A stretch of 64,000 nt of DNA from contig NC_135242.1 in assembly GCF_947623445.1 (NCBI RefSeq), positions 20,274,001 through 20,338,000 on the forward strand. Direction: 5' to 3'. Positions 26,912 to 38,400 of the stretch are shown piece by piece. This DNA comes from Clavelina lepadiformis (lineage: Eukaryota; Chordata; Ascidiacea; Aplousobranchia; Clavelinidae). The translations under genes and the position numbers were made by a program. The stretch's first letter is position 1; every line of letters starts with the position of its first letter. The notes below the pieces were generated by a model. The model made no database searches and was not told the origin of the DNA. It saw only the letters and a list, made by a program, of their open reading frames with translations.

Positions 26912-27720
26912 ATGGCTCCAAAATCATCAAACTTTAGTAAAGAAGAAGAACTTCTATTGCAGGATTTCGGGCGTGATTTGACCAGAAAATCCTCCTTGAT
27001 ATTTTATATGCATGCAATAGTTGTGTCAGCACTTCCCCTATGTAAGTAACGTTTGTATTAATTTAGTGTTATATGAATTGTAGTGCTGACAACATGGAAT
27101 CGAGAGATTTTGTCTGCATTTGTTTGAGGATCTGAACATGGCTTGTGTTTATAGGGTTGTTCAATCGCATACACCAGATGGAATTAACCGAACATGCCAT
27201 TCTGTTTGCTATTGGAACTCTTGTGAGTACTTACTTGGTGGCTTCGGCATACAAAAACAACAAGTTTCAATTGAAGCACAAGTAAGCACTTTGCCATAAT
27301 ATGTCATGCTTACTTTAAATATTGATGATACTTTGCGTACTTAATTGATTTGTTTTTTTAGGGTAGCGCAGAAACGGAGTGATGGAGTTGCTGCAGAAAT
27401 CAATAGCCAAATGGCGGAAAATGACTCAAAAAAGGTGTCTAAAAAGGAAAAGGATGAAAGGTGAGGAATTTTCAGATCGATATAAATCCGCATAAGTTTA
27501 AAATTCCATTTTTTGCAGAATTCTTTGGCGAAAGAATGAAGTGGCTGAAGCAGAATCAATGCAGCTTGCTGTGGTGTACAGCAATTCCGTATTTTTGATT
27601 CTGCTTATCCTTTTATCATTCTTCTTTTTCAAGAGTTACAGCCCAATGATCAATTACATTATTAGCATGATTGGAGCCAGTGGTATTACTGCCTTGTTGT
27701 CCACTTCTTCTAAGAATTAA
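26912..27720 (+). CDS. SSR3: translocon-associated protein subunit gamma (TRAP-gamma)
   Basis: Four exons: 26912-27041, 27155-27281, 27362-27460 and 27519-27720, giving 185 residues, exactly the human SSR3 length. The start [19 protein letters not shown], the block [23 protein letters not shown], the charged loop [19 protein letters not shown] and the end [11 protein letters not shown] match SSR3 throughout. Four hydrophobic segments are visible, two on each side of the charged cytosolic loop. SSR3 is part of the TRAP complex that sits beside Sec61 in the ER membrane and helps translocation of nascent secretory proteins. It lies head to head with the PRUNE2-type gene and tail to tail with GPS2. 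Confidence 0.96.
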
Positions 27721-27810
27721 ATGGAATCTATATAAGCTTTTGCAATTTTTAATGTTTGAAGCATTCAAGCGAGTTTCGCATGAAGCAGTTTTGTGGAGAA
27801 GTGGTGTTAT

Positions 27811-27816
27811 AATAAA
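27811..27816 (+). terminator. poly(A) signal for SSR3
   Basis: AATAAA 91 bases after the SSR3 stop, inside the short gap before the GPS2 3' end. Confidence 0.65.
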
Positions 27817-27885
27817 ATGTTTAACAGATTGTTGTGTAATGTTAATTTCAGAATTGTCTGATTTAACAGTTTGCAAGAGAAGAAC

Positions 27886-27891
27886 TTTATT
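27886..27891 (-). terminator. poly(A) signal for GPS2
   Basis: AATAAA on the minus strand 82 bases beyond the GPS2 stop. With the SSR3 signal at 27811, the convergent transcripts probably abut or overlap slightly. Confidence 0.65.
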
Positions 27892-27972
27892 GGATAATGT
27901 GCAGTAAAAGCGAAACTTCAGTTACAATAATAACACTTACAAATGATAAAATTTAAACAAGCATTGCAATAT

Positions 27973-30900
27973 CTAATTATGCTTCTGGTACATAATACGC
28001 GATGCGTTTTGAGATGCAGAATGTCTAGAGTGGGCTTGAGAAGCATTCGCATTTGTTTGAAAGGTTACCTGTAGTATAAAATCAGAACAATTAATAAAAA
28101 TGCATTGAATAATAAAACCCATTGAGCTCTGTTGCCCCACCTGATCTTTTTCAGACTTTGTGTTGAATCTACCAGGTGAGCTCGATCGCATATGTAAACT
28201 ACTTTGGAATGCGAGGTTGGCAGGCTAAAAGTTTATCACATGTCATCAACAATTATCCACTTTGCAACTAAATTAACAGTAAGACGGGATATATAATACA
28301 AAGTAGTAAACGCAGCATCTATTTTTATTCTCAATTCTGGAAGGCAACACTTACATTTTGTGGTATCATTGTAATTCTTGAGCGAACTCTATCATCACCA
28401 AGGACCCCTTGATCTTGCGGTTTTGCTATACAAAACATAAAATCTATGCTTCAAACCACTGTGCTATGAGAACAAGAAATACAACTTCAGCAATTTGATT
28501 TCAATGGAAAATATCTGTATTGCTTACCTATTGTGCTTGAATAAGAAAACTGGCCACTACCTGGTCTTCCAGGAGTTGAACCATGGTTCTGTTGAAATTG
28601 GGTATGTACTCCTAGAAAATGAAACAATGCTAAAAGTCTTTACTCACCAAACAACAAGTATTGTTTTGCAAATCACAATGGTGATAAACTGTGTTGATAA
28701 AGTGTAGCAATTTCTGTGATTTACAGACGTACTTCCTGAAGCTAAATGAATTGAACTTGGTGAACCTGCATGGTGACTACTTCCATGTGCTGGCGACATA
28801 TAAGATGATCGGCCTAAACATGATAGAAACACTATAATTTAATTTATGCACTGCAGCATGAAAAGCTTATTTCCAAATAGCTTTGCTTAAGCATATACAC
28901 ATTGTACAACAAACTTATAACACTTTTGCATTCAAATTTTCTCATTGGCAATATCAAAAACCTGCATATGAGCTTTCATATTTGTGTTGTGAAGGTGCAT
29001 GCACAGTAGTTGCAGGTCGTTGATAAACCTGAATCACGTTGCTTGCAGGAGGTGTTGGGCTGTGTGACCGCTTTAACCCCTGCTGCAATTGTTGAACTGA
29101 ATAAATAGAAAATAGCATTAGGTCAGGATGTCTATACGACATCTGCCTTCTGGTATCATCTACGAACATTGGACACATTTCTCAATCAGGTAGGATACAT
29201 ATAATAAATTCATGTAACTTTATCAGGAAATCTTCAGCAAACAGACATTAACCTAGTATAGGGTTACTGGCGGCGGATAAATATGCTGCTTGTTGATGAG
29301 CTTGATATCGAGGGTCTACAATTAAAACATTAACAAATTAAAATGAGCAAAATTACAAATGAGTACACAAACTAAAAATAACAGAAAATTATAAATACAT
29401 TTATGTTTAATGTAACACAAAAAATCTGGAATAAAAATGTTAAATTATATGTTTAAGCATACTCTGAGGTAAAATGTGATGAGGATTCATTAGCATGCCA
29501 TGCTGCTGGAACTGCATCCCAGATGGTGCACCTTGTTCACTGTGAACACAATATACAACAACCTTAAATCATTTACTAGCAGTAAATTATTCTGAAATAC
29601 ATAAGACTGCATTATCTACTATACAAACGAACAAACTTACATCAACGCTATTAAAATCAAGAATGGCAAATAAAGTATCAATGAAGCATATTAAAAGTTG
29701 CAAGATACCTTTGTTCACGAAGCCTAGCTTTCCGTTTCCCTTCTTCATGCAAAACCTTTTTCAATTGGCAAAAAAGCTGATGTTTTTCTTGTCTTAAAGT
29801 CTCTTGTTTTTCTCTTAGCTTCACCAGCTGAAATACCACAATCAAAGGTAAACCTAGAGTAATAGTACGAACCAGTCTGTAAGGTAACAAAACTAGATAA
29901 CTATAAATAAATATGTTTAAAAAGTACATAAATAATTAAATTGGAACTCAAGACTCATCGAACAAGCTGCCACGACATGAAACTGTTACAGTCGATAACA
30001 GGGTTGTAACCAATTCATTTTTTCTGACTTGTGTCAAGGCGAGTCATTTTCAATTGTGACTCGAATCAAAACAAGTTAGTCTATGCCTTCTGCTTTTGAG
30101 GTCACAGTAAATGTGTTGCATTAAATTGGTTACTTTGAGGCCATGGAATTCAACAAATTAGTCTGGTTGATACTTTTTGCAGAGAGTTGCAATTTTTTAG
30201 AAACATATCCGATTTTGTTACCTAAAGTTGTCTTTCTTTCCGTTACAATCATAACGTGACTTGAGTAATTTTTCACTTTGACCCAAGCCAAGTTAAGTCA
30301 TTTAGGACTTGTGATTCAGGTCAAGTGGAGTGATAAAAGAACATAAATCGGTTCAAGTAAATGACCCCAGTGATTACAACACTGGTCAATACTCATGTTG
30401 CAATTGACTTTGAAAGCCAGTCTATCATTTCAGCATAAATAGCTAGCAATTCGGCATTATCAAAAATGTTTATAACTTATCACAAAGTTATCAGACTGGA
30501 TAAACTTTCTAAGTCACACTTAACATTCACAAAGTCTAGAATCTATATTTTATCGTAACATATCTCAACCATATCACATAAGATATGCTAAACTGTTAAA
30601 GCTATTATTCATTCATTGCATTTGTATAAATAAATAAAATAGGAATTTCAATATTCACAAGAATAACTTTTAGCTTAAGAAATACCATATGGTAACAGTT
30701 TTTGCCAAAAACTCACATTTTACAAAACAGGAACTACAAAAGCTACTTGACAACATCAAATAAACAAAAGATGGTGTGGATTGACAATATTTAATTGTGG
30801 ACCAAGCAGAACACATTCAATGAGATGATAAACAGGCATTACACAGACAAATCTAAAGTAAATTAAACAACACATAGCCATAAAGCTTGGTTCTGTTGAT

Positions 30901-32693
30901 CGATCATGGTAAACACATTCAAATTCGAGCAATAGCATAAAAATAAATAAATAACCAAAAAAATGTATCCGTGGAGAAATACACGCAAACAAGCTCAACA
31001 TTTGATGAACATTCTGAGTGATGAACATTCATCGTCAAGTTTGCATGCATGTACTGTCTTCAGTCATAGAACTAACACAGTAGATAAACACACAAAATAA
31101 AATTAGTCACTTGATCTTTAATCTCTTCCAGTGTTGAGTGTTCTTCTTCTAATTTTTTTCTTTTCTCTTCTTCTTCTTTGGCCTTTCTCTCAAAATCTTT
31201 TTCTGCTTCAGCAGCCTCTAAAAGTTAAAACAATGTTTTAATTTATGCACTAGTAAGTAACACTAATAGCCTACACTCAATACAATAAAAAAATATAATG
31301 TAGTACAAGCATACATAGGTAGATTTATGATCGCAATGTCAGGAAAAAGAAAAAATTCTGTACTTATCAATACCAAAGACAGTTTTACATCTTTATACTG
31401 TAACCCTCCACATCGAAATAGATTCACAAAAAGAGTTTTTACCTATCTAAATAACAATGGATAACTGCAAATTTTTTACCATGTTTGCCAATAACAAAAC
31501 CTGGGACTCTTGTACTTTAGCACTCTGAGTTGAACTCTTGAATAGGAAGGAGTTAACAAACTATGATGTAATAATTCCTCAATACTTGATTTTGATATGA
31601 GGGCGCAAAAGTAAAAGAGACCCCAAAACCTTTAAGGGACCAATAAATTTTTTTTTTTAATGCAGTCTATAGAAAAAGGCTTTCGAAACAGATTTCAAAA
31701 AATAATATATTTTCATCATTTATTCAACTTTATTATTTATTTATGTCTGTTCGCCAGACTGGGAAGTTTGCTAAGTCTGCGGACAATAAAAATTAATTGC
31801 TATATTCGCTATAGTTTTATCTTGTTGCATTGGAGATTTCTCACCCAAAAACAACAAACTTTTCCATCTGGTCAGTATGTTGTTATAATGCTTTAAATAT
31901 CCTATAGTGAAAACTGTGTCACCTGAACACAGGAGATTCATCAACATACACCCCAACCTTTTCATCTTCACGCCAATTTATAATAAATAAACAAATAATT
32001 GGGGCTTCAGTGAACACTATCACGCCAAAATTTGCGTGTTTGCGTGCACAATTTCTTGTCAAAAACTGCCGCACTTTCCAGTCGGGTAAATGCCCCTTTG
32101 TTAAGATTGCATAAAATGTTTCCAAACACTTTATGTTAAATGCAATATACATAGCTTCGTTGCATATTAAAAATTGAAGAAACTTTGATCACTATTTTTA
32201 AAAAAAAGCAAAAAGATTGGTGCACCTATTTTAAAATGGTTTTATGGCAGGGGTAATGTAAATAGGTATTTTGAGATAGCCTGAAACATACTAGGCCATA
32301 ACCATATATCATAGTCACAAAAAATAATGCATTGGTTGTATATAGTAGAGAGAGTGACTATTTCACCGAAAGTAGGTCACGCAGCCCATAGTAAAAGATA
32401 GGCGGTTAGTTTAGAAGAATTGGTATGCAAAAACTTCATTTTAGTTATTTAGGGTTTAAGTAAAGGTAGATTTAGGTTAGGTTATTATGTTATAACACTT
32501 AAGTTAGGTTAACAAGAAACTGTGAAAGAGCTTTGAACGCACGATTTTTTCCGGTGAAATAATGGCAGCCTATATTAAATACTTGCAATAGAAACAAACC
32601 TTGCTTCCTCTTTTCCCTTTCACGCAAAATATGATTGCAAAGGGCTTTCTGCATCGACGGTGAGATTTTCTCACGATCCAAAAGGGCAGGCAT
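27973..32693 (-). CDS. GPS2: G protein pathway suppressor 2 (GPS2), NCoR/SMRT corepressor subunit
   Basis: Eleven minus-strand exons: 32600-32693, 31111-31217, 29709-29827, 29463-29539, 29253-29315, 28962-29096, 28733-28813, 28528-28611, 28355-28425, 28141-28224, 27973-28068, giving 336 residues (human 327). The N-terminus MPALLDREKISPSMQKAL, the Glu/Lys-rich coiled coil with EKHQLFCQLKKVLHEEGKRK, the Gln/His/Pro/Ser-rich middle and a short QN.SRIMYQKHN tail match GPS2. The coiled coil (about residues 20-105) is the part that binds NCoR/SMRT and TBL1 in vertebrates; the rest is likely disordered. Intron 1 (1.4 kb) holds two repeats, at 31950-32105 and 32361-32559. The middle exons are individually weak in similarity but chain with consistent phase and splice sites. 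Confidence 0.9.
31950..32105. repeat. dispersed repeat family R3, copy 2 (GPS2 intron 1)
   Basis: Contains CACGCCAATTTATAATAAAT, CACGCCAAAATTTGCGTG and GCACAATTTCTTGTCAAAAA, matching the copy at 5638-5830. It ends near TTTCCAGTCGGGTAAA, which recurs at the end of the copy at 41700-41940. Confidence 0.6.
32361..32559. mobile_element. short element with TTTCACCGAAA ends, copy 1 (199 bp)
   Basis: Begins TTTCACCGAAAGTAGG and ends TTTTTTCCGGTGAAA, a short inverted terminal repeat. The internal words TAACACTTAAGTTAGGTTAA and AGATAGGCGGTTAG recur at 44160-44366 in the same order. Flanking TA on both sides could be a target duplication, although copy 2 does not share this. It lies in GPS2 intron 1, only about 40 bp from the exon 1 donor. 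Confidence 0.7.
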
Positions 32694-33666
32694 AGTCCAC
32701 TACCTCTTTATAATTATTTTACGCCTACAAAAATGCCTGATGTGAAGTAAAATATCTAACAGCGTCCTATAGATCCACCTTCTTTGAAAACAAAAACTGT
32801 ATTTTCAATCAGCCTCCCAAGTCAAAATCTACTCCCAAAGCAGGCAAGAAGCTTATAGGCCTATAGAGGGCAGTGGTTAACAAGCAAAACATTTTTCAGC
32901 TGTTGTTTAGATGCGAGTATAGGGACTGTGAGTATCGTTAGGTAAGGTATTTATTTCGTACCTAACGACCATTCAGGATTACTGAAAATCCCCTAAAATT
33001 ATTAACTGTATTAAAACGTTTGCTACTTAAGACTAAAATGCAATATATTGTTATATTGATAGAAAATTACAAAAATTTAAAGTTTATTTAAAAAACAACA
33101 AGATTTTTTGTTAGATTTCTATGATATATCGTGTGAAAATGAAGTTTTGATAAAAGAAACATAAAACAATCGAATGAAATGTTATTAGTTGCAGAGAATG
33201 TAGGTTAGACCTTTAGTTCAACGGTTTGTTTATGTTAGGCTAAAGGCTTACCGTCTATTGCACCCTTAGAGACGATGGCCATATTTTGTTTTTTGGTAAC
33301 TTTTTAAGTGGTTTATTTATAACTATAATTTAATGGTTTATTATCATTAATAAACTGTGTAGTGTAGAAGTGCACAACCAGGTGATGTCACAATTTGAGT
33401 AGCTGCTGGGGTCTAGTACGCAAACGCATCCTGTGGTTGTGCACTAGACTCAAAAAAAGTGGATGTTTCAGACTTGTATGACATAATGTCCGAACAAACA
33501 ATGTTATAGGCCTAGACTAGTTGTGGAAGTGACAAATTTTATAGAAAAATACAGTATCATACAACGTAATTATTCACTTTCTTTCAAGTGTTTTTCTTTA
33601 ATCTTGGCTTCATACTGAACAGGCTATATAGTCTACTGTATATATTTACTTTCTAAAAAGTAGATA
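32694..33666. promoter_or_regulatory. shared upstream region of GPS2 (-) and CCDC59-like gene (+)
   Basis: A 973-bp spacer between diverging genes. It contains the small palindromic MITE at 33369-33445. A possible acceptor (CTAAAAAGTAG) lies just before the + strand start codon. No other named site was identified. Confidence 0.45.
33369..33445. mobile_element. 77-bp palindromic MITE, copy 1
   Basis: Inverted ends AGTGCACAACCA and TGGTTGTGCACT, with the internal word TTTGAGTAGCTGCTGGGGTC. The reverse complement of this sequence recurs at 41460-41533 and, more degraded, at 42206-42280. Confidence 0.7.
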
Positions 33667-34080
33667 ATGGAAATGAAGCAAAGGAAAAAAAAAAAAGAAA
33701 TTATCATGGATCCAAACAAGAGGAAAGTCATGAATCAATACAGGAAGATCAAAAGAAAAGAAAATTTAACCAATCTAGAAAAAGATGGCTTCAAAAACAA
33801 AGCTTTTGGCGAAACAAGGACAGAAAAGCAACCTCATAAAAAGTCAACAAACAATATTTTGGTTGCTTATCACAAAATTCAGAAGAGAAAGGAAGAGGGC
33901 GACAAACTTCAACAAAACCGTGAAGAACAGAAAAAGATAAAACTTAAAAAAAGAAAACAAAGAAGAGATGTTCATCGTAAACTTAAAGCACGAACACCTA
34001 AAGGACAACCAATTATGAAAAATCAAATGGATGTTTTATTAGGGAAAATTCAAGATAAAAAAGACACATATTGTTTATGA
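33667..34080 (+). CDS. CCDC59: CCDC59/TAP26/Fyv7-type rRNA-processing protein
   Basis: A single-exon frame of 137 residues, extremely Lys/Arg-rich. The C-terminal half, with YHKIQKRKEEGDK, a long basic helix and the signature TPKGQPIMKNQMDVLLGKIQ, matches the end of human CCDC59 (KKGQPNLNVQMEYLLQKIQ). The N-terminus is shorter than in human (241 aa) but has a similar basic block followed by AFGETR. The family (yeast Fyv7) acts in 18S rRNA maturation; the human protein was also described as a TTF-1 partner. The start at 33667 is the first in-frame ATG after a possible acceptor; the ATG at 33703 just downstream is an alternative. A poly(A) signal lies at 34133-34138. Confidence 0.78.
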   Translation: MEMKQRKKKKEIIMDPNKRKVMNQYRKIKRKENLTNLEKDGFKNKAFGETRTEKQPHKKSTNNILVAYHKIQKRKEEGDKLQQNREEQKKIKLKKRKQRRDVHRKLKARTPKGQPIMKNQMDVLLGKIQDKKDTYCL

Positions 34081-35433
34081 GCACTTTCACTGTAGGCCTT
34101 GCATGTTTTGTGAAAGAACGTGAGTGTTTAAAAATAAAACAATTTTACAAACCAACATGATTTTCAGACATTTGTATTGGCAGTGATTTTTTAGTATATA
34201 TATGCTTAAAAGCTTCCATTTTCCAGTCTTTAATATCACTGCATTATTGTTACTAGCACTTTCATAAGAAAAATGCTTGTGGTGAATATAAGATACATCT
34301 AAATATGAATGTTTCAAGACAATGAATATTAGATATGTCTTAATTTCAACAGCATTGTTTGTAGACTTTTGCCATGATACATCAAGTTAACACATTTGCT
34401 GCCAGACACAAGTTTAACTTGCTTTAGATGATGAATTATTGTAATGAAACCAGCAACTACGACTTAAATTTGAAGTTAATTGACCAACTAATTAGCATTT
34501 CTTGGCATCTGAACATCAAGTCGAACTGGTAATCGGAAAAGTTTGGTTAAAGAGCCAAAACGTTATTGCAACGTATCAAGTGAGGTGAGATTGTCAATAA
34601 CTATTAAGATATTTATTGTATACAATATTGCCTGATCTGTATCAATAAGGCAATCATGCCACAAGCCTTTTACAACCAAAACATTTTTATTCTGGTTTGA
34701 CTGCACAAGTAGCAACAGATCTAATAACATATTACTTCAGCTGTATTTTAAATAAATGATAGCTTCACATTAGGTTTTAATATGCTCTATACTTCATCAC
34801 TATTATCAGTTCTGGCAGTTTGTAAGAACTAATCAACTGCAATAGAAAAGCACCCATACAACAACGTTTTTCTCTAACAGTATGACTAGTATAGCACAAT
34901 GTTGAAAACATAGTAAACAATTCCAACTTGAAAATATAAAAAGCACTCGATTTTCTTTATATAATTCCCATAGCTTATGATTGTCAATTAAAATTGGGAA
35001 TATAATCATTAATCATAGGTCACTAGTCACTACCCTTTTATATGGGTTAAGAATGCAAACAAAGCAGTTGAGCCTAAGATACTGCATTAAAATTGGCTAC
35101 TCAGTGTTTATCGGTGAAATATGAGGTTTTGAGTGTATGAGTATACAGAATAACATGATGAATTAATTCGTTTCCCACACTTTAGAAGCTGTAAAATGTG
35201 AAAACTTGCATGCAAACAAAATTAAACAACTAGTGGTTTAAACAAAATTGTTTTTAAAAGAAGTATAACCAGAACAATGAAATCTTGCTAGAAAGAATGG
35301 CCACTAGCAATAGATCAAAGAACGTTTGCGTAAAGTGGTATAATAGCAACCCAGAGCCACATAGCCAAACAAAGGTTATGAAAAAGCAGACTAGGTAGCT
35401 TGCGTGGGTCAAAACATAACCATTGGCCGTAAT
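34081..35433. other. convergent intergenic region between CCDC59-like gene and MB21D2
   Basis: Contains an AATAAA at 34133-34138 for the upstream gene and the probable 3' UTR of MB21D2 on the other strand. AT-rich; no coding signal or clear repeat was recognised. Confidence 0.5.
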
Positions 35434-38400
35434 CTAGAAGAACTTTCCATCAATTCTAAAATGTGGTTGGGAATGATCATCTGGATTTATAAAGACTGAT
35501 ATGCTTTTGCCTGGATTACTGTCAACCAAACGTCGCATTTTTTCTGCCAAATCAAGCTCTTGCCGAGAATCTGTTCCCAAATCAGTTGCAGCACCACCAT
35601 TTTCACTAACAAAGTTCATTAATTATAAATCAAAGATAAAAAGTTAATTTTTGAAGCTCATATGTTAGCCGATCACAGTCCTGTGTTATCTCACCCAATC
35701 TCATCTTTTCTCAATGACCGAAGTTTTATCTGTTTGTCATGGTATTCCTTGGTTGATTCTCTCGCTGCTTTTACCTGATCAACGGCATTTTGTACATGCT
35801 CGGCAGGGTCACTTCGCACCTTTAATGAAACAAATTACAAGCCACTAATGATAAATATTACAATGATCAGTATACGACATTAAAAAGGTTTAAACAGATA
35901 TCTTTGAACATTATAAAGAGCCAAATAGATGGGGAATTTTTATAAATGTATTTCGTGTACTTTTAATAATTAATTGATGTATGTATCTCACAACATAAAT
36001 GAACTTACCATCAATACCACTTGACACAATTTTAATACTGTTTCATCATCAAGATGTCCTATCATATTGTATTGTGGGATAAAATAGTTGGGGCAAGAAC
36101 GGCTTAGCAAACACTGAAGAGTGTCATCAATTAAACCAAGAAAGCATTCAGCGATTGTTTCTTCTGATGCCAAATAGTGCAGTTTGATTCGGTCACAGGC
36201 CCATAAGAGAAGACTTCGTAAAATGTATGGTTTCATTACCTGCAAGGCGATTATTTCAGAAGACTAAATTGATATCTTTCCTCGTGAAAACATAACTGAA
36301 TACAACTGAGGGGATACTGTATTGCCTAGCGTAATAATGCATTACTTGCTGTGTTCACTTTTTGACATAATTGCTGTATTAATATACCTCAACAAGAAAT
36401 AAACACCTATTGCCTGCTCAAATCTGGATAAAGATTAGCGAGCCCTTGTGGTTATAACGTTTATTAGCCAATATCAGCATTTTGTCATTTTTAATGGGTT
36501 TAATGACCTATTTATGTGCACATGTATTTATTCATGATAAATTAATATTTTTGGTATGATGCAACTGATTTCGTTGAAGCGTTTCATGCACATGCTGCTT
36601 TGAAAATGTATCCTACAGTTATTACAAACAGTGATCAATCAACGCAAGACACGTCTGCTTACCTTGCTAAATCGACCGAGTGCTCGATTCATGACTGCTT
36701 TAAAAGCATAAAAAGTTTTCATAAATGGCAAAGGAATATATCGTTTCAACTGGACCTCACTTCGAGCAAAAGATAATCGCCATTCCATGTCTTTATTACC
36801 AACCAAACTACTTGCTGGTACTAAGTGAAATCCAGTGATAACTGCAAAGTATAAACAGTATTGATTATATACAGTATATACTGCTAGACAGAAACTTTTG
36901 GAGAATGGCACCCCTTTGGGCTTCTCCAGAATCTGGATAAAACTGAGGACATAAAATCTAACCTTCTTCTTCTGGAATTAGTCCGTCCCAAAAATGATTC
37001 TCCGATAACCACCCCATCGCAACTGCAGGCCATCCTCTAAAGGAAATAACTGGGACTAGATCATACATTATACGTGTACCGCCGCTGCTTAAAATAATTG
37101 TGGTTGCCACACCATTTTTCTCAGCCTTTTGAATATTTGGTTGTCCACGCTTTGGATTTTGCTGAAATTGTTCTGTTACCTGTATATGGCAATAAATATT
37201 TTCGCTTACAAATATGTACTAAAACGAAAAGCTTCACCTACATATCCTGGTGCTGGCTTGCCTCAAACAAATTACTAACCTTACATAGAGCTTCGTGAAA
37301 CCAATCACAAACTTTTGGAGGTGATAAAAAATGACAAGTTTCAGTGTCCTGTTCTATAGTACAACAACATGACTGCCACCGTGATACAGTTTCATCATCA
37401 AATAACCTAGTGACAAATGTTAAACAATTTGTAATATCACTAACAGAAAGCTACAGTTTCTACTTCTTCGGTCGGTGGGCCTGATATGAGAAAATGAAGT
37501 ACTTGGCGGGCCGGATTCCTGAATCGATACATTAATCGTGTATCGTGGCTGACCGACATTAATCGTGTATCGTGTCCTGAACGTATCCTGAATCGATACA
37601 TTAATCGTGTATCGTGTCTGACCGAAATTAATCTTGTATCTTGGCCGCAGGCCACATTATCATGTAAGACCGGAAACTGTCTGCGGGCCGTTCAAAATCC
37701 CGTCGCGGGCCGGATCCGGCCCGCGGGCTGTATGTTGCCCGACCCTGTTCTAGACCTTTATTGAGAATTCAAGCAACACGGAAAAGGATGACCATAAAAC
37801 AAGCTTTTTTTAAATTTAAAGTGAAGGTACTAGTGTTGGCTAATGTGTCCAGCACAAATATGTTGAGAGTTGAGACAGAAATTATTTTTGTTCATATGAA
37901 CACAAATATCATGTATCTTAACATGAATAAACCCTGAATAGATCTTGTATCAGTACCAATTGAAAATATATTATTGATACATTGCTCTACTGCAGTGGTT
38001 CCCAACCTTTTTGGTGTCGGGGCCGAATTTCAAACTTCAGAGTACGTATGGAGCCGCAGGAAAACACTCAAGTAATTATAACGAAAATTTTAAAGCATGA
38101 AAGCATGTACCAACGAACAGCAACACTAACAAGAAAAATAACACAAATCACACAAATTTTGACCTTTTTTTGACAAGTCAAAAAATAAAAATAATTATTG
38201 TAAATAGATTTTTTATATTTTTTGTGAGATTTTCAGGGGCCAATGAGAGCCGCAAGAAGGCTAGCTTGGAGCCGCGGTTGGGAATCACTGCTCTACTGAG
38301 TTGGAACATGTGGTAAAAAAATTGTTTGCAACCATCAAGATCTTGATTGAAGTGGCATATTTGTTTTAAAATGCCATGGCTAAGCAGAAAACTAAGATTG

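Noticed and set aside
28300-29340. Separate small genes in the GPS2 middle exons
   Set aside because: The short open stretches chain with consistent phase into one GPS2 frame with matching splice sites.
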